The notes: generated by a model not told the origin, from the letters alone. A stretch of DNA of 54,709 nucleotides from Streptomyces sp. CT34 (GCF_000805335.1 NZ_KN708638.1:5055372-5110080), one strand, 5' to 3'; shown: positions 24,500-34,324, counted from the stretch's first letter. Made by a program: numbers and translations.

Positions 24500-24958
24500 G
24501 CTCTCGGGGAGCCCGCGACGGGCTCCTAATCGTTACAGCGCCGACGGGCCGAAAAGCGTCACACGGGGTACGGGCGGCGGCACGGCCAGTGGTCTGGACG
24601 CGGGCCGGGCAGGGCCCGTAACGTGCCAGAACGCGCCGGTGGGCGCACTGATCACGGCCGTTCCGGCGGCCGAAGAACGGCCAGTTAACCGGGAGTTCAG
24701 ATGGAATCGTGCGCGCGTGAGGTTTGTGCGCCGAACGTCCCAAGAGGTGGGCCGGGTGCCGGAAGACCGATCTCACGGGTTACCGTCAGCAGACGCGGCC
24801 GGATTACCGGCGGTCCGCCGAGCGGCTGAGCGAGGCGATCGCGCGGCGGCCACGGCAGGACGGACGACGAACCATCGGCACCATCAGCGAAGAACCAGCG
24901 ACAGCGCGAAGCGGCAAGGACCGGGCGGCGGACATTCAGCGTGCGACAGGATGGACCC
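24500..24958. other. 459-bp region upstream of the ECF sigma gene
   Basis: It lies between the hexosaminidase terminator and the sigma factor. Apart from one possible 42-codon frame (24701-24829), listed separately, I see no gene. It likely carries the sigma-operon promoter, but no convincing -35/-10 pair could be fixed. Confidence 0.4.
24701..24829 (+). CDS. Possible small ORF (42 codons), unknown
   Basis: ATG at 24701 follows CGGGAGTTCAG, a well-spaced Shine-Dalgarno, and the frame ends at TGA 24829. The product would be Cys/Arg/Gly-rich, starting MESCAREVCAPNVPRGG. Third-position G/C is only about 60%, below the surrounding genes, which argues against it or suggests a leader-type peptide. 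Unrecognised. Confidence 0.25.
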   Translation: MESCAREVCAPNVPRGGPGAGRPISRVTVSRRGRITGGPPSG

Positions 24959-25696
24959 GTGCGAGGGGACGACATTCAGCCGGACGACGGTCGGCTGACG
25001 GTTGCCGTACAGGCGGCGCAGGACGGCGACGAGGCGGCCTTCCGGCTCGTCTACCGCGCAGTACATCCCAGACTTCTCGGGTATGTACGGACGTTGGTGG
25101 GCGAAGCGGACGCGGAAGACGTGGCGTCCGAGTCCTGGCTCCAGATCACCCGCGACCTCGCCCGCTTCAGTGGCGACGCGGACCGCTTCCGCGGCTGGAC
25201 CGCCCGGATTGCCCGCAATCGCGCGCTTGACCACATTCGGATGCGCGGACGCCGCCCGGTCATCGGTGGCGACGAGAGCGAACTCGCCGACACCCCCGGC
25301 GCGTCCGACACCGCGGGCGAGGCGCTGGAGGCGCTGGGCACCGGCCACACGCTCCGGCTGATAGCGCGGCTGCCGCAGGATCAGGCCGAGGCGGTGACGC
25401 TGCGGGTGGTCGTCGGGCTGGACGCGAAGAGCGCGGCACAGGTCCTGGGCAAGCGGCCCGGGGCGGTGCGCACGTCGGCACACCGCGGGCTGCGCAAGCT
25501 CGCCGAACTGCTGGCGGAAGGCGGTACGGACGGCGGGGGACCGGGCTCCTCCGGGGCGTCCGCGGCCGGTTCGGGCAAGGGTGGTGGAACCGTGGATGAG
25601 GTGCCCATACAGGGGCGAAGACGTCGCGACGGTGTGGCGGAATCGTACGTACCAGGTGTGACGGAAACGGCCGCACGAACGCAGAAGGACATGTGA
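24959..25696 (+). CDS. ECF-type RNA polymerase sigma factor
   Basis: 245 residues. Sigma region 2 spans DGDEAAFRLVYRAVHP to FRGWTARIARNRALDHIR, and region 4 spans LPQDQAEAVTLRVVVGLD with the helix-turn-helix SAAQVLGKRPGAVRTSAHRG. A ~60-residue Gly/Ser-rich then basic C-terminal extension is unusual for a short ECF sigma. GTG at 24959 is the chosen start; an in-frame GTG at 24941 is possible. The stop overlaps the next gene by one base, pointing to co-translation with a membrane partner. Confidence 0.9.
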   Translation: MRGDDIQPDDGRLTVAVQAAQDGDEAAFRLVYRAVHPRLLGYVRTLVGEADAEDVASESWLQITRDLARFSGDADRFRGWTARIARNRALDHIRMRGRRPVIGGDESELADTPGASDTAGEALEALGTGHTLRLIARLPQDQAEAVTLRVVVGLDAKSAAQVLGKRPGAVRTSAHRGLRKLAELLAEGGTDGGGPGSSGASAAGSGKGGGTVDEVPIQGRRRRDGVAESYVPGVTETAARTQKDM

Positions 25697-26787
25697 TGGC
25701 CGACGACCGGTACAGCTGGCTCGACAAGGACGCCGCGGAGCGACTGCTGCGCGGCGAGCCGGTCAGTTCCCGGGACGGCGACGGCGCACGCGAACTCGAA
25801 CAGCTGCTGAAGGCCGCCGCGGCCGTCGGATCCGGCCTGCCCGAAAGCGCCGCGGCGCCCGGCGAGGAGGCGGCGCTGGCCGCCTTCCGCCGGGCCGGGC
25901 ACGGCTCCGGCGTCGGCCTGCGCGACGCCGACGCACCGGGCCGGCTGCCCGCCCTGCGCCGCACCCGCTCCGCCGGCGCCGGGGAACGGCCCCGGCTCGC
26001 CCGCCCGTTCCGGCGCGGCTTCGCGGTCGCCCTCGCGGTCTGCGCGATCGGGGGCATCGCGGTCGCGGCCGGTACGGGCGTACTGCCGACCCCTTTCCGG
26101 GGCGGCGAACCCGAGCCCGGCGCCAGCGTCTCGGCGGCCGAGTCGCCGAGCCCCCTCGACGGCGGGCAGCCCACGCCGACCGGCGGCGAAACCAGCCGGA
26201 CCCCTGGGTCCACCCCCGGCGGCCGGTCCACCGCCCCCGGCCCGACGCCCACCCCGGGCGGCAGCCCCGGGGGCAGCCGGAGCCCGGCCGCCCCCGGCGC
26301 CGGCGGCGGACTCCTCGGCGGAGCCATCGGCGCTCTCGACGGCGACGGCAAGAACGTGCCCGGCGGCGACAACAGCAGGAACAAGCTCTTGCTGCCGCTC
26401 TGCACGGCCTATGAATCCGGCAAACGCGGCGATATCGACCGCGACACGCTCAAGCGCCTGGAGAGCAAGGCCGGCGGCCCGGACAAGGTGCACGCCTTCT
26501 GCCGCCAGTACCTGGCGCAGAGCCAGAACGGCGGCGGCTCAGGTGACAACGATGGCGCGGGCGGTGGCGGCGGCCAGAACGGCGGCGGCCGGAACGGCGG
26601 CGGCCAGAACGGCGCCGGCGGTGGCGGCGGCCAGAACAGCGGTGGCGGTGGCGGCGACGAGGAGGGTGACTCTTCCCGCTCCCTTTCACCCTCCCTCTCC
26701 CCCTCCGGCACGCCGAGCGTGACCGCACCGCCGGCCGCCACCACCCCCGCGCCGGCCCCTTCCAGCGCCTCGCCCAGCCCTTCCTGA
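25696..26787 (+). CDS. Single-pass membrane protein coupled to the ECF sigma factor (putative anti-sigma/sensor)
   Basis: 363 residues. The N-terminal cytosolic part (~1-100) is Ala/Arg/Leu-rich and helical. One membrane helix follows (GFAVALAVCAIGGIAVAAG), then a long extracellular Pro/Ser/Thr/Gly linker, a ~50-residue module with two Cys (LLPLCTAYESGK to VHAFCRQYL), a GGGQN-type repeat tract and a Ser/Pro/Ala tail. The HxxxCxxC zinc motif of ZAS anti-sigmas is absent. The TGATG overlap with the sigma gene makes an anti-sigma or signal-relay role likely, though it is inferred. Confidence 0.7.
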   Translation: MADDRYSWLDKDAAERLLRGEPVSSRDGDGARELEQLLKAAAAVGSGLPESAAAPGEEAALAAFRRAGHGSGVGLRDADAPGRLPALRRTRSAGAGERPRLARPFRRGFAVALAVCAIGGIAVAAGTGVLPTPFRGGEPEPGASVSAAESPSPLDGGQPTPTGGETSRTPGSTPGGRSTAPGPTPTPGGSPGGSRSPAAPGAGGGLLGGAIGALDGDGKNVPGGDNSRNKLLLPLCTAYESGKRGDIDRDTLKRLESKAGGPDKVHAFCRQYLAQSQNGGGSGDNDGAGGGGGQNGGGRNGGGQNGAGGGGGQNSGGGGGDEEGDSSRSLSPSLSPSGTPSVTAPPAATTPAPAPSSASPSPS

Positions 26788-26870
26788 ACGGCGCCCGCCG
26801 GCCAGGTGTGACGTTTTTTGAGCCAGTGACGCAGTAGAGAATGAGCCGACTGGTCATCGGCGGCGCAAGA

Positions 26871-26949
26871 GAGCCGGGGTTCCCCCCGTACCCACGGCTC
26901 AGCGCACACGGCGCGGGCGGGGCACGTTCCCCCGGCCCTGCCCGCGCCC
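26871..26949 (+). terminator. Two consecutive hairpins after the sigma operon
   Basis: GAGCCG (26871-26876) pairs with CGGCTC (26896-26901). Then GGCGCGGGC (26911-26919) pairs with GCCCGCGCC (26941-26949). They lie between the convergent sigma operon and the peptidoglycan-binding gene and may stop both. Confidence 0.55.
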
Positions 26950-27033
26950 AAGCTTCCCCCCTTTGCGCCTAAACCGGCGCCGCTTTCGCGGATGTGGTTA
27001 CGCGAGGTGGGGGTTTCTCAATTTTCGCTTCGG

Positions 27034-27411
27034 TCAAAGACCATTCCCTGTGCGGGGGGGCGCCGTTGAGGGTGCGTCGCGGTCGGAGTTCCGGGGGTCC
27101 AGCTCGCCGTCTTCCGGCTTGCGGGTTCGGGAGAGCAGGGCCGAGCGGTCCGCCGTGGTGAATTCGCCGGTCGGGGGAAGTCCCGCCTCTTTCTGGAAAG
27201 TGCGGAGCGCCGTGGCGGTATCGGTGGTGTAGGAGCCGGTGGGGGAGTGGCGGAAGAGGCCCAGTTGGGTCAGCCGGGCCTGGAGGTCGCGTACGGGGGC
27301 GCCGTGCGCGCCGGTTCTCATCAGGGTGGTCGCCGCGGCCGGATGGCAGGCCGTGGCCAGGGCGAGCACCGCCAGCACCGCCGCCGTTCGCCGTCCTCCG
27401 CTCCGCCGCAT
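27034..27411 (-). CDS. Exported peptidoglycan-binding domain protein
   Basis: 125-residue small exported protein. A signal peptide (AAVLAVLALATACHPAAA) contains a weak lipobox-like ATAC. A PG_binding_1 domain (about 30-95) follows, with GAPVRDLQARLTQLGLF and TDTATALRTFQKEAGLPPTG. The tail is charged and Pro-rich. It probably binds cell wall; no catalytic domain is attached. The start is ATG at 27411 behind GGGTGGGTC. Divergent from the mutase gene. Confidence 0.82.
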   Translation of the reverse strand: MRRSGGRRTAAVLAVLALATACHPAAATTLMRTGAHGAPVRDLQARLTQLGLFRHSPTGSYTTDTATALRTFQKEAGLPPTGEFTTADRSALLSRTRKPEDGELDPRNSDRDAPSTAPPRTGNGL

Positions 27412-27511
27412 GACCCACCCTCTGCCCAGCGGTGCGGCGGGACGAACCTGCGGGCATGCTGTGAATACGGCGGAAACCGGTACTGGTCACTCATTTGGAG
27501 GCGTACGGGAT

Positions 27512-29092
<1,581 letters not shown>

Positions 29093-29151
29093 GGCGCCGG
29101 TCGGTGGTCGGGGGCGTTTGGGGGCCCGGCCGGTCGGTCACCTGACTTCTC

Positions 29152-29457
29152 CCAGGAGGCCACGGCCTTCAGGCCGGGAACGGGTCCTGGGATCGGAGCC
29201 GCGAGGCGGCGGAGTGCACACCACGATGGACTGTGCACGGTGCGGAGCGAGAGCCAAGCACGCACTGCCCCTTGCCGAGAGAACGCATACGTGCACCGCG
29301 TGCGGAGCGGTGTCCTCCAGGGACGAGAACTCCGCCCGCGTGATGCTCGTCCGGGCTGGTCTCAACCCGGCTGGTGCTGATCTTGTAAGTCCTGCCTCTG
29401 CCAGGAGTCAGGCGAAGTGAGCCAGGAATCCCCTCCCTTCAGGGAGGGGAGGATTCA
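29152..29457 (+). mobile_element. IS200/IS605-type (TnpB) transposon remnant with right-end hairpin
   Basis: The segment contains the last ~65 codons of a TnpB gene (29226-29420) followed by a perfect 8-bp hairpin CCCCTCCC-TTCA-GGGAGGGG (29430-29449) inside CCAGGAA...GGATTCAA, the usual streptomycete right-end/omega-RNA 3' structure. A second hairpin CGGCC-TTCA-GGCCG (29163-29176) lies upstream, also 11 nt after a CCAGGA. The rest of tnpB, tnpA and a proven left end are missing. Confidence 0.7.
29226..29420 (+). pseudogene. TnpB transposase/nuclease C-terminal fragment
   Basis: 64 codons encoding MDCARCGARAKHALPL, then HTCTACGAVSSRDENSARVM. This is the four-cysteine zinc ribbon and the last RuvC-motif Asp (RDENSA, cf. 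RDxNAA) of TnpB. Full TnpB proteins have about 350-450 residues, so over 80% is gone, including RuvC-I and -II. Upstream residues (VHTTM) also look TnpB-like before the match ends. Non-functional as a nuclease, but the overlapping 3' RNA structure is retained. Confidence 0.75.
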
Positions 29458-29467
29458 AACTGGTGGC

Positions 29468-29692
29468 ATGTCGTCTACCACCACCTCACCCCGCCGGGCG
29501 TGCCCCGTCTGCACCCGAGAGATCGCCGTCGTCGGCGGGCACTTCGCTCGTCATGATCCTCCGGGGCGGCGCACCGGGATCGAGCTGATCTCCTGCCCGG
29601 GGTCGCGGCGGACGGCCCCGATGATGGCGCCGGCGGAGAAGCTGTTCGACCCGGAGGAGCCGCCGATGCCGGGTCAGCAGCCGCTGTTCTGA
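29468..29692 (+). CDS. Small Cys-containing hypothetical protein
   Basis: 74-residue protein with a zinc-ribbon-like start (RACPVCTREIAVVGGHFARH) and a third Cys in ISCPGS; the tail is Pro/Met-rich. Similar CPVC...H...CPGS mini-proteins occur in actinomycete phages and integrative elements, so it may have arrived with mobile DNA. ATG at 29468 lies 11 nt after the TnpB right end and has no clear Shine-Dalgarno apart from GGAGGATTC inside that end. Function unknown. Confidence 0.6.
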   Translation: MSSTTTSPRRACPVCTREIAVVGGHFARHDPPGRRTGIELISCPGSRRTAPMMAPAEKLFDPEEPPMPGQQPLF

Positions 29693-29711
29693 GGGCCGGC
29701 GAGCCGGTGAA

Positions 29712-30440
29712 CTAGGGGGCCAGGACGTCCAGTTCGGCCATCGCGCCGGCCGTGATCTCCCGCGTCAGGGACTCCGCGCGGGCCGCGTCCCCGGTCCGTA
29801 CCGCCTCGGCGACCTGGACGTGCAGGGTCACCGCGGCCGGGTCGGGATCGGTGAACATGACGTGGTGCTGGGTGCGGCCGGTGAGCACGGCGTCGACGAC
29901 ATCGGCGAGGCGGGCGAACATCTCGTTGCCGGAGGCGGTGAGCACCACCCGGTGGAAGGCCATGTCGTGGACGAGGTAGGCGTCGAGCTGCTGGCCGCGT
30001 GAGGTGGCCACCATGCCCATGGCGTGCTCGGTGAGCTGGGCGCACTGGGCGGGGGTGGCGTGGGTGGCGGCGAGCCCGGCCGCCACCGGTTCGACGGCCG
30101 AGCGCAGCACGGTCAGTGAGCGCAGCTGGCGGGGGCGGTCCCGGCCGGCCAGCCGCCAGCCGATGACCCGCGGGTCGTAGACGTTCCACTCCTCGGTGGG
30201 GCGCACGGTGACCCCGACCCGGCGCCGGGAGGCGACCAGCCGCATGGACTCCAGGACCCGGATCGCCTCGCGGACGACGGTGCGCGACACGTCGAAGCGC
30301 TGCGCCAGCTCGTCGGTGCGCAGGACCGTGCCCGGGGGATAGTCGCCCGCGGTGATCGCGTGCCCCAGGGACTCCAGCACGCGGCCGTGCAGGCCCTTCT
30401 CCCCGTTTTCCCCGGTGTCCGCGGGCGCCCCGTTTTCCAT
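29712..30440 (-). CDS. GntR/FadR-family regulator, probably of gluconate genes
   Basis: 242 residues. The N-terminal winged helix carries TDELAQRFDVSRTVVREAIRV and LESMRLVASRRRVG. A C-terminal FCD helical effector domain (about 95-235) has probable metal/ligand residues in HDMAFHRVVL and LHVQVAEAV. Divergent from gntK-gntP, so it most likely represses them until gluconate or 6-phosphogluconate binds. The start is ATG at 30440. The gene ends just after the small Cys-containing protein. Confidence 0.88.
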   Translation of the reverse strand: MENGAPADTGENGEKGLHGRVLESLGHAITAGDYPPGTVLRTDELAQRFDVSRTVVREAIRVLESMRLVASRRRVGVTVRPTEEWNVYDPRVIGWRLAGRDRPRQLRSLTVLRSAVEPVAAGLAATHATPAQCAQLTEHAMGMVATSRGQQLDAYLVHDMAFHRVVLTASGNEMFARLADVVDAVLTGRTQHHVMFTDPDPAAVTLHVQVAEAVRTGDAARAESLTREITAGAMAELDVLAP

Positions 30441-30500
30441 GGGCCAAGCCTACGGTCCCGCGCCTCGGCCAATTAAGTATGACTTTTGCGTCACAGGGGC

Positions 30501-30520
30501 TTGAATACGTCGTACCTAAT
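30501..30520. promoter_or_regulatory. Possible GntR operator/promoter
   Basis: TTGAAT (30501-30506) overlaps the palindrome TACG-T-CGTA (30506-30514), followed by CCTAAT. It lies in the AT-richer divergent space between gntR and gntK, the expected site for control. Confidence 0.4.
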
Positions 30521-30605
30521 GGGCTTCAGTGGGGGCGCACGAGGTCGAAGACGACAGCGTCATAGCGGTATGGCGCGGTACGTCCTGCTAGATGAGGTAA
30601 ACGGG

Positions 30606-31121
30606 ATGAGCAGCGCCGATGTCATCGTCGTGATGGGCGTGGCCGGGACCGGCAAGACGACGATCGGCCCCCTGGTGGCCGCCGCACTGGGCGTTCCGTA
30701 CGCCGAGGGCGACGACTTCCACCCGCCGGCCAATATCGCCAAGATGACGGCGGGCACCCCGCTGGACGACGCCGACCGCGGCCCCTGGCTCGACGCCATC
30801 GGCGCCTGGGCGCACGGCCGGGCAGGGCGGGGCGGGGTGGTCAGCAGCTCCGCGCTCAAACGCGCCTACCGCGACCGGCTGCGGGCCGCCGCCCCGGGCG
30901 TGGTCTTCCTCCATCTCACCGGCGACCGCGCTTTGATCGAGGCGCGGATGGCCGAGCGCAAGGGCCACTTCATGCCGACCGCGCTGCTGGACTCGCAGTT
31001 CGCCACCCTCGAACCGCTCGGACCGGACGAGGCGGGCGTCGCCGTCGACGTCTCCGGGACGCCGGAGGAGATCGCCGGACGCGCGGTGGCCGCGCTGCGG
31101 GTATCGGCCCCGAACCCCTAG
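30606..31121 (+). CDS. gntK: Gluconokinase
   Basis: 171-residue P-loop kinase phosphorylating gluconate to 6-phosphogluconate. Walker A is GVAGTGKTT; EGDDFHPPANIAKMTAGTPLDDADRGPWL is the gluconate kinase signature, and the lid contains RKGHFMP. The start is ATG at 30606, with GAGGTAAACGG upstream; the upstream frame extension is not conserved-looking. It feeds the pentose phosphate pathway and pairs with the downstream permease. Confidence 0.94.
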   Translation: MSSADVIVVMGVAGTGKTTIGPLVAAALGVPYAEGDDFHPPANIAKMTAGTPLDDADRGPWLDAIGAWAHGRAGRGGVVSSSALKRAYRDRLRAAAPGVVFLHLTGDRALIEARMAERKGHFMPTALLDSQFATLEPLGPDEAGVAVDVSGTPEEIAGRAVAALRVSAPNP

Positions 31122-31208
31122 CTCCCGCCCCCGGGGCCGCACGCCCCTTTCCCTTCCTTCTCCCTCCGTCCGACTTCCTTCCCCCTCCGTCCAACCAAGG
31201 GAATCGCC

Positions 31209-32636
31209 GTGACTCATCTCAGCGTCGAGATGCTCGCAGCGGATGCGACCGCGCCCATCACCACGGCCGGTCATGCACAGCTGGGCATCGCCGTTCTGGC
31301 GGGTATCGCCGTCATCGTTCTGCTGATCACCAAGTTCAAGCTGCATGCGTTCCTGTCGCTGATCATCGGCTCGTTGGTGCTCGGCGCGGTGGCCGGAGCG
31401 CCGCTCGACAAAGCCATCGCCAGCTTCTCCACCGGACTGGGGACCACCGTCGCCGGGACGGGGGTGCTGATCGCACTGGGCGCCGTACTGGGCAGACTGC
31501 TCGCCGACTCGGGCGGTGCGGACCAGATCGTGGACACGATCCTGGCCAAGGCCGGCCGGCGGGCGATGCCCTGGGCGATGGTGCTGATCGCCGGGATCGT
31601 GGGGCTGCCGATCTTCTTCGAGGTCGGGATCGTGCTGCTGATCCCGGTGGTGCTGCTGGTCGCCAAGCGCGGCAACTTCTCGCTGATGCGGATCGGGATT
31701 CCGGCCCTGGCCGGGCTGTCCGTGATGCACGGGCTGATTCCGCCGCACCCCGGGCCGCTGGCCGCGATCGACGCGGTCAAGGCGAACCTGGGCGTCACGC
31801 TGGCGCTGGGCGTCGTCATCGCGATACCCGCGGCGATCATCGCGGGCCCGGTGTTCTCGCGGTACGCGGCCCGCTGGGTCGACATCACCCCGCCCGAGAA
31901 GATGCTGTTCTCCTCCGGGGAGACCCCGGACCCCCGGGCCGAGCGGGCCTCGGAGACGCCGGCGACGCGGCCGGGCTTCGGGATCACCGTGGCCACCGTG
32001 CTGCTGCCGGTGGTGATGATGCTGGCCAAGGCACTGGTGGACGTCGTCGTCGACGACCCGAAGGACGGCCTCCAGCGGGCCTTCGACATCGTCGGGTCGC
32101 CGCTGATCGCGCTGCTCACCGCCGTCGTCGTCGCGATGTTCACGCTCGGGTGCTCGGCCGGCTTCACCCGGGGCCGGATCGCCTCCACCGTCGAGAAGTC
32201 GCTGGGCCCGATCGCCGGGGTGCTGCTGATCGTCGGCGCGGGCGGCGGCTTCAAGCAGACGCTGGTGGACTCCGGCGTCGGCCGGATGATCCTGGAGATC
32301 TCCCAGCACTGGAACATCTCGACGCTGCTGCTGGCCTGGCTGATCGCGGTCGCCATCCGGCTCGCGACCGGCTCCGCGACGGTGGCCACCATCTCCGCGG
32401 CCGGCCTGCTCGCCCCGCTCGCCGCCGAGATGAGCACCACCCACGCCGCGCTGCTGGTGCTGGCCATCGGCGCCGGGTCGCTGTTCTTCAGCCATGTCAA
32501 CGACGCGGGCTTCTGGATGGTCAAGGAGTACTTCGGGATGGACGTCGGCCAGACCCTGAAGACCTGGTCGGTGATGGAGACGCTGATCTCGGTGGTCGGG
32601 ATCGTGGGGGTGCTGGGGCTGTCGCTGGTCGTCTAG
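31209..32636 (+). CDS. gntP: Gluconate:H+ symporter (GntP family)
   Basis: 475-residue permease with about 12-14 membrane helices. Typical GntP segments are GLPIFFEVGIVLLIPVVLL, MHGLIPPHPGPLAAI and SHVNDAGFWMVKEYF. It imports gluconate across the cytoplasmic membrane. The start is GTG at 31209, behind AAGGGAATCGCC. It lies 87 nt downstream of gntK in a probable two-gene operon and ends at a strong terminator. Confidence 0.94.
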   Translation: MTHLSVEMLAADATAPITTAGHAQLGIAVLAGIAVIVLLITKFKLHAFLSLIIGSLVLGAVAGAPLDKAIASFSTGLGTTVAGTGVLIALGAVLGRLLADSGGADQIVDTILAKAGRRAMPWAMVLIAGIVGLPIFFEVGIVLLIPVVLLVAKRGNFSLMRIGIPALAGLSVMHGLIPPHPGPLAAIDAVKANLGVTLALGVVIAIPAAIIAGPVFSRYAARWVDITPPEKMLFSSGETPDPRAERASETPATRPGFGITVATVLLPVVMMLAKALVDVVVDDPKDGLQRAFDIVGSPLIALLTAVVVAMFTLGCSAGFTRGRIASTVEKSLGPIAGVLLIVGAGGGFKQTLVDSGVGRMILEISQHWNISTLLLAWLIAVAIRLATGSATVATISAAGLLAPLAAEMSTTHAALLVLAIGAGSLFFSHVNDAGFWMVKEYFGMDVGQTLKTWSVMETLISVVGIVGVLGLSLVV

Positions 32637-32677
32637 CGGCCGGCGACAGCTCTCCGGGACGAGTCTCCGGGACGAGG

Positions 32678-32718
32678 CGGCCTCGCCGCGGTGCCGATCG
32701 CGCACCGCGGCGAGGCCG
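32678..32718. terminator. Bidirectional terminator, 17-bp perfect stem
   Basis: CGGCCTCGCCGCGGTGC (32678-32694) is perfectly complementary to 32702-32718 with a 7-nt loop. CGGCGAC (32641-32647) and GTCGCCG (32718-32724) could extend it. It separates convergent gntP and the flavin monooxygenase. Confidence 0.88.
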
Positions 32719-32740
32719 TCGCCGGTTGACTGATGGGTAC

Positions 32741-34324
32741 TCAGGCCGGCTGTGCGGCGCCGAAGTACGTGCCCAGGGCGTCCGCCACCGGTGCCGTGGC
32801 GCCGTCCGCCGGGGCCGCGAGGGCGATATATCCGTCGGGGCGGATGAGGAACACGGCCGGCCCGGCGCCGTACGCGTCCCGTATGTGCCCGTCGGTGTCG
32901 AGGAGTTCGGGCTCCGGACCGCCCACTCGGACCGTGCGGAGCAGCGCCGGGTCGCCCGCCCCCGGAAGTGACGCAACGTCAAGATCCGTGGCGCCCAGGG
33001 TGATTACGGTGAAGTGCGGTCCCCGGAAGGCGTCGAAGAGGCGGGTGGGGGTGCCGTCGGCGGTGGTGCAGGGGGCGTCGGGGGCCCGGTCGCCGGCGGT
33101 GCGGGCGCCCTCGGGGAGGCCGGTGCGCAGTTCGCGGGTGAGCGGGCTGTCGGGGTAGCGGATGTCGAGCTGGTGCAGGTCCCGGCCGCGGCGGGGGTTG
33201 CCGGAGCGGTGCAGCCGGGTGCTGGTCTCCAGGATGCCGGCCGCGATCGGGCGGCGCTCGGTCTGGTAGGTGTCGAGGAGGCTGTCTGGGGCGCCGTGCC
33301 GCAGCACCTGGCCGAGCTTCCAGCCGAGGTTGTAGGCGTCCTGGACGCTGGTGTTCATGCCCTGGCCGCCCGCGGGCGAGTGGATGTGCGCCGCGTCGCC
33401 GGCCAGGAAGACCCGGCCGTGGCGGTAGGCGTCCGCCATCCCCGCCCGGGGGCGGTAGACGGAGGACCACACCACCTCGCGGACCTGCTCGGGGGCGAGG
33501 TGGGTGTGGCGCGCGATCAGGGCGCGGACCGCCTCGGGGGAGGTGTCCGGGTCGTCGGTGGCCGCCGCCGCGAAGCACTGGAACAGGTCGGTGCCGACGA
33601 GCGGGAGCAGCGTGACGAAGCCGTGCGGCGGCAGCATCCAGCGGTGCCAGTGGTCCCGGTCCAGCCCGTCGATCCGCACGTCCGCGACGACCCCGGTGCC
33701 GGGCGGCAGGTCCGGGCCGGTCATCCGGACGCCGAGCTGCTTGCGGACGGTGCTGCGCCCGCCGTCGGCGGCCACCAGATAGCAGGCGCGGACGGCGCGG
33801 ACGGCGCCCTCCGCACCGGTCAGCCGGGCGGTCACGCCGTCCGCGTCCTCGGTGAAGTCCCGCAGCTCGGTGCCGAGCAGCACGCTGCCGCCCAGCTCCA
33901 CCAGCCGGGCGTGCAGCACCTGTTGATTGCGCCACTGGGGGAGCATCAGGGCGTTGGAGTACGGGGTCGAGGGGGTGGGGTCGACCAGCTCGATGATCTC
34001 TTGGGTGTGGGCGATCCGGCCGTCCTCCCACAGTGCCATGTGCGGGTACAGGCCCCCCGCGGCCTGGGCGGCGGCGAGCACGCCGAGGTCGTCGTAGACC
34101 TCCTGGGTACGTGGCTGGACGCCGGTGCCGCGGGCGCCGCGGGAGAACTCCGGCTGCCGCTCGACGAGCAGCGCGCGCACCCCGCGGCGGGCGAGGTCGA
34201 TGCCGAGGGCGAGGCCGGTCGGACCCGCGCCGGCGATCAGTACGTCGACGGCCGCGGTCGCGGTGGCGTCGGCGGTGTCCCCCGGCATGGTCTCAACGAT
34301 GTCTTTAACGGTGTTAAGTTCCAT
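32741..34324 (-). CDS. FAD-dependent aromatic monooxygenase (PHBH fold)
   Basis: 527 residues, class A flavoprotein hydroxylase. FAD motif GAGPTGLALGIDLARRG (about 32-48), the DG-type motif VAADGGRSTVRKQLG, and GDAAHIHSPAGGQGMNTSVQD. A thioredoxin-like C-terminal domain (about 420-527) is typical of polyketide and resorcinol hydroxylases. The substrate may be a phenolic, angucycline- or tetracycline-like compound; an antibiotic-inactivating role is possible. ATG at 34324 is preceded exactly 7 nt upstream by CAGCCT, so a leaderless mRNA is likely. One operator lies within its first codons, so ATG at 34288 is an alternative start. Divergent from its likely TetR repressor. Confidence 0.85.
   Translation of the reverse strand: MELNTVKDIVETMPGDTADATATAAVDVLIAGAGPTGLALGIDLARRGVRALLVERQPEFSRGARGTGVQPRTQEVYDDLGVLAAAQAAGGLYPHMALWEDGRIAHTQEIIELVDPTPSTPYSNALMLPQWRNQQVLHARLVELGGSVLLGTELRDFTEDADGVTARLTGAEGAVRAVRACYLVAADGGRSTVRKQLGVRMTGPDLPPGTGVVADVRIDGLDRDHWHRWMLPPHGFVTLLPLVGTDLFQCFAAAATDDPDTSPEAVRALIARHTHLAPEQVREVVWSSVYRPRAGMADAYRHGRVFLAGDAAHIHSPAGGQGMNTSVQDAYNLGWKLGQVLRHGAPDSLLDTYQTERRPIAAGILETSTRLHRSGNPRRGRDLHQLDIRYPDSPLTRELRTGLPEGARTAGDRAPDAPCTTADGTPTRLFDAFRGPHFTVITLGATDLDVASLPGAGDPALLRTVRVGGPEPELLDTDGHIRDAYGAGPAVFLIRPDGYIALAAPADGATAPVADALGTYFGAAQPA

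Noticed and set aside
26860..26910. c-di-AMP (ydaO) riboswitch-like string on the minus strand (GGGTACGGGGGGAACCC)
   Set aside because: Only one short block resembles the motif. The other conserved blocks are absent and the strand reads into the 3' end of a plus-strand gene, so there is no target. Treated as part of a terminator hairpin.
32150..32971. 273-codon plus-strand frame spanning the gntP 3' end and the terminator
   Set aside because: Arg/Gly-rich shadow crossing a 17-bp perfect terminator stem and the antisense of the monooxygenase.
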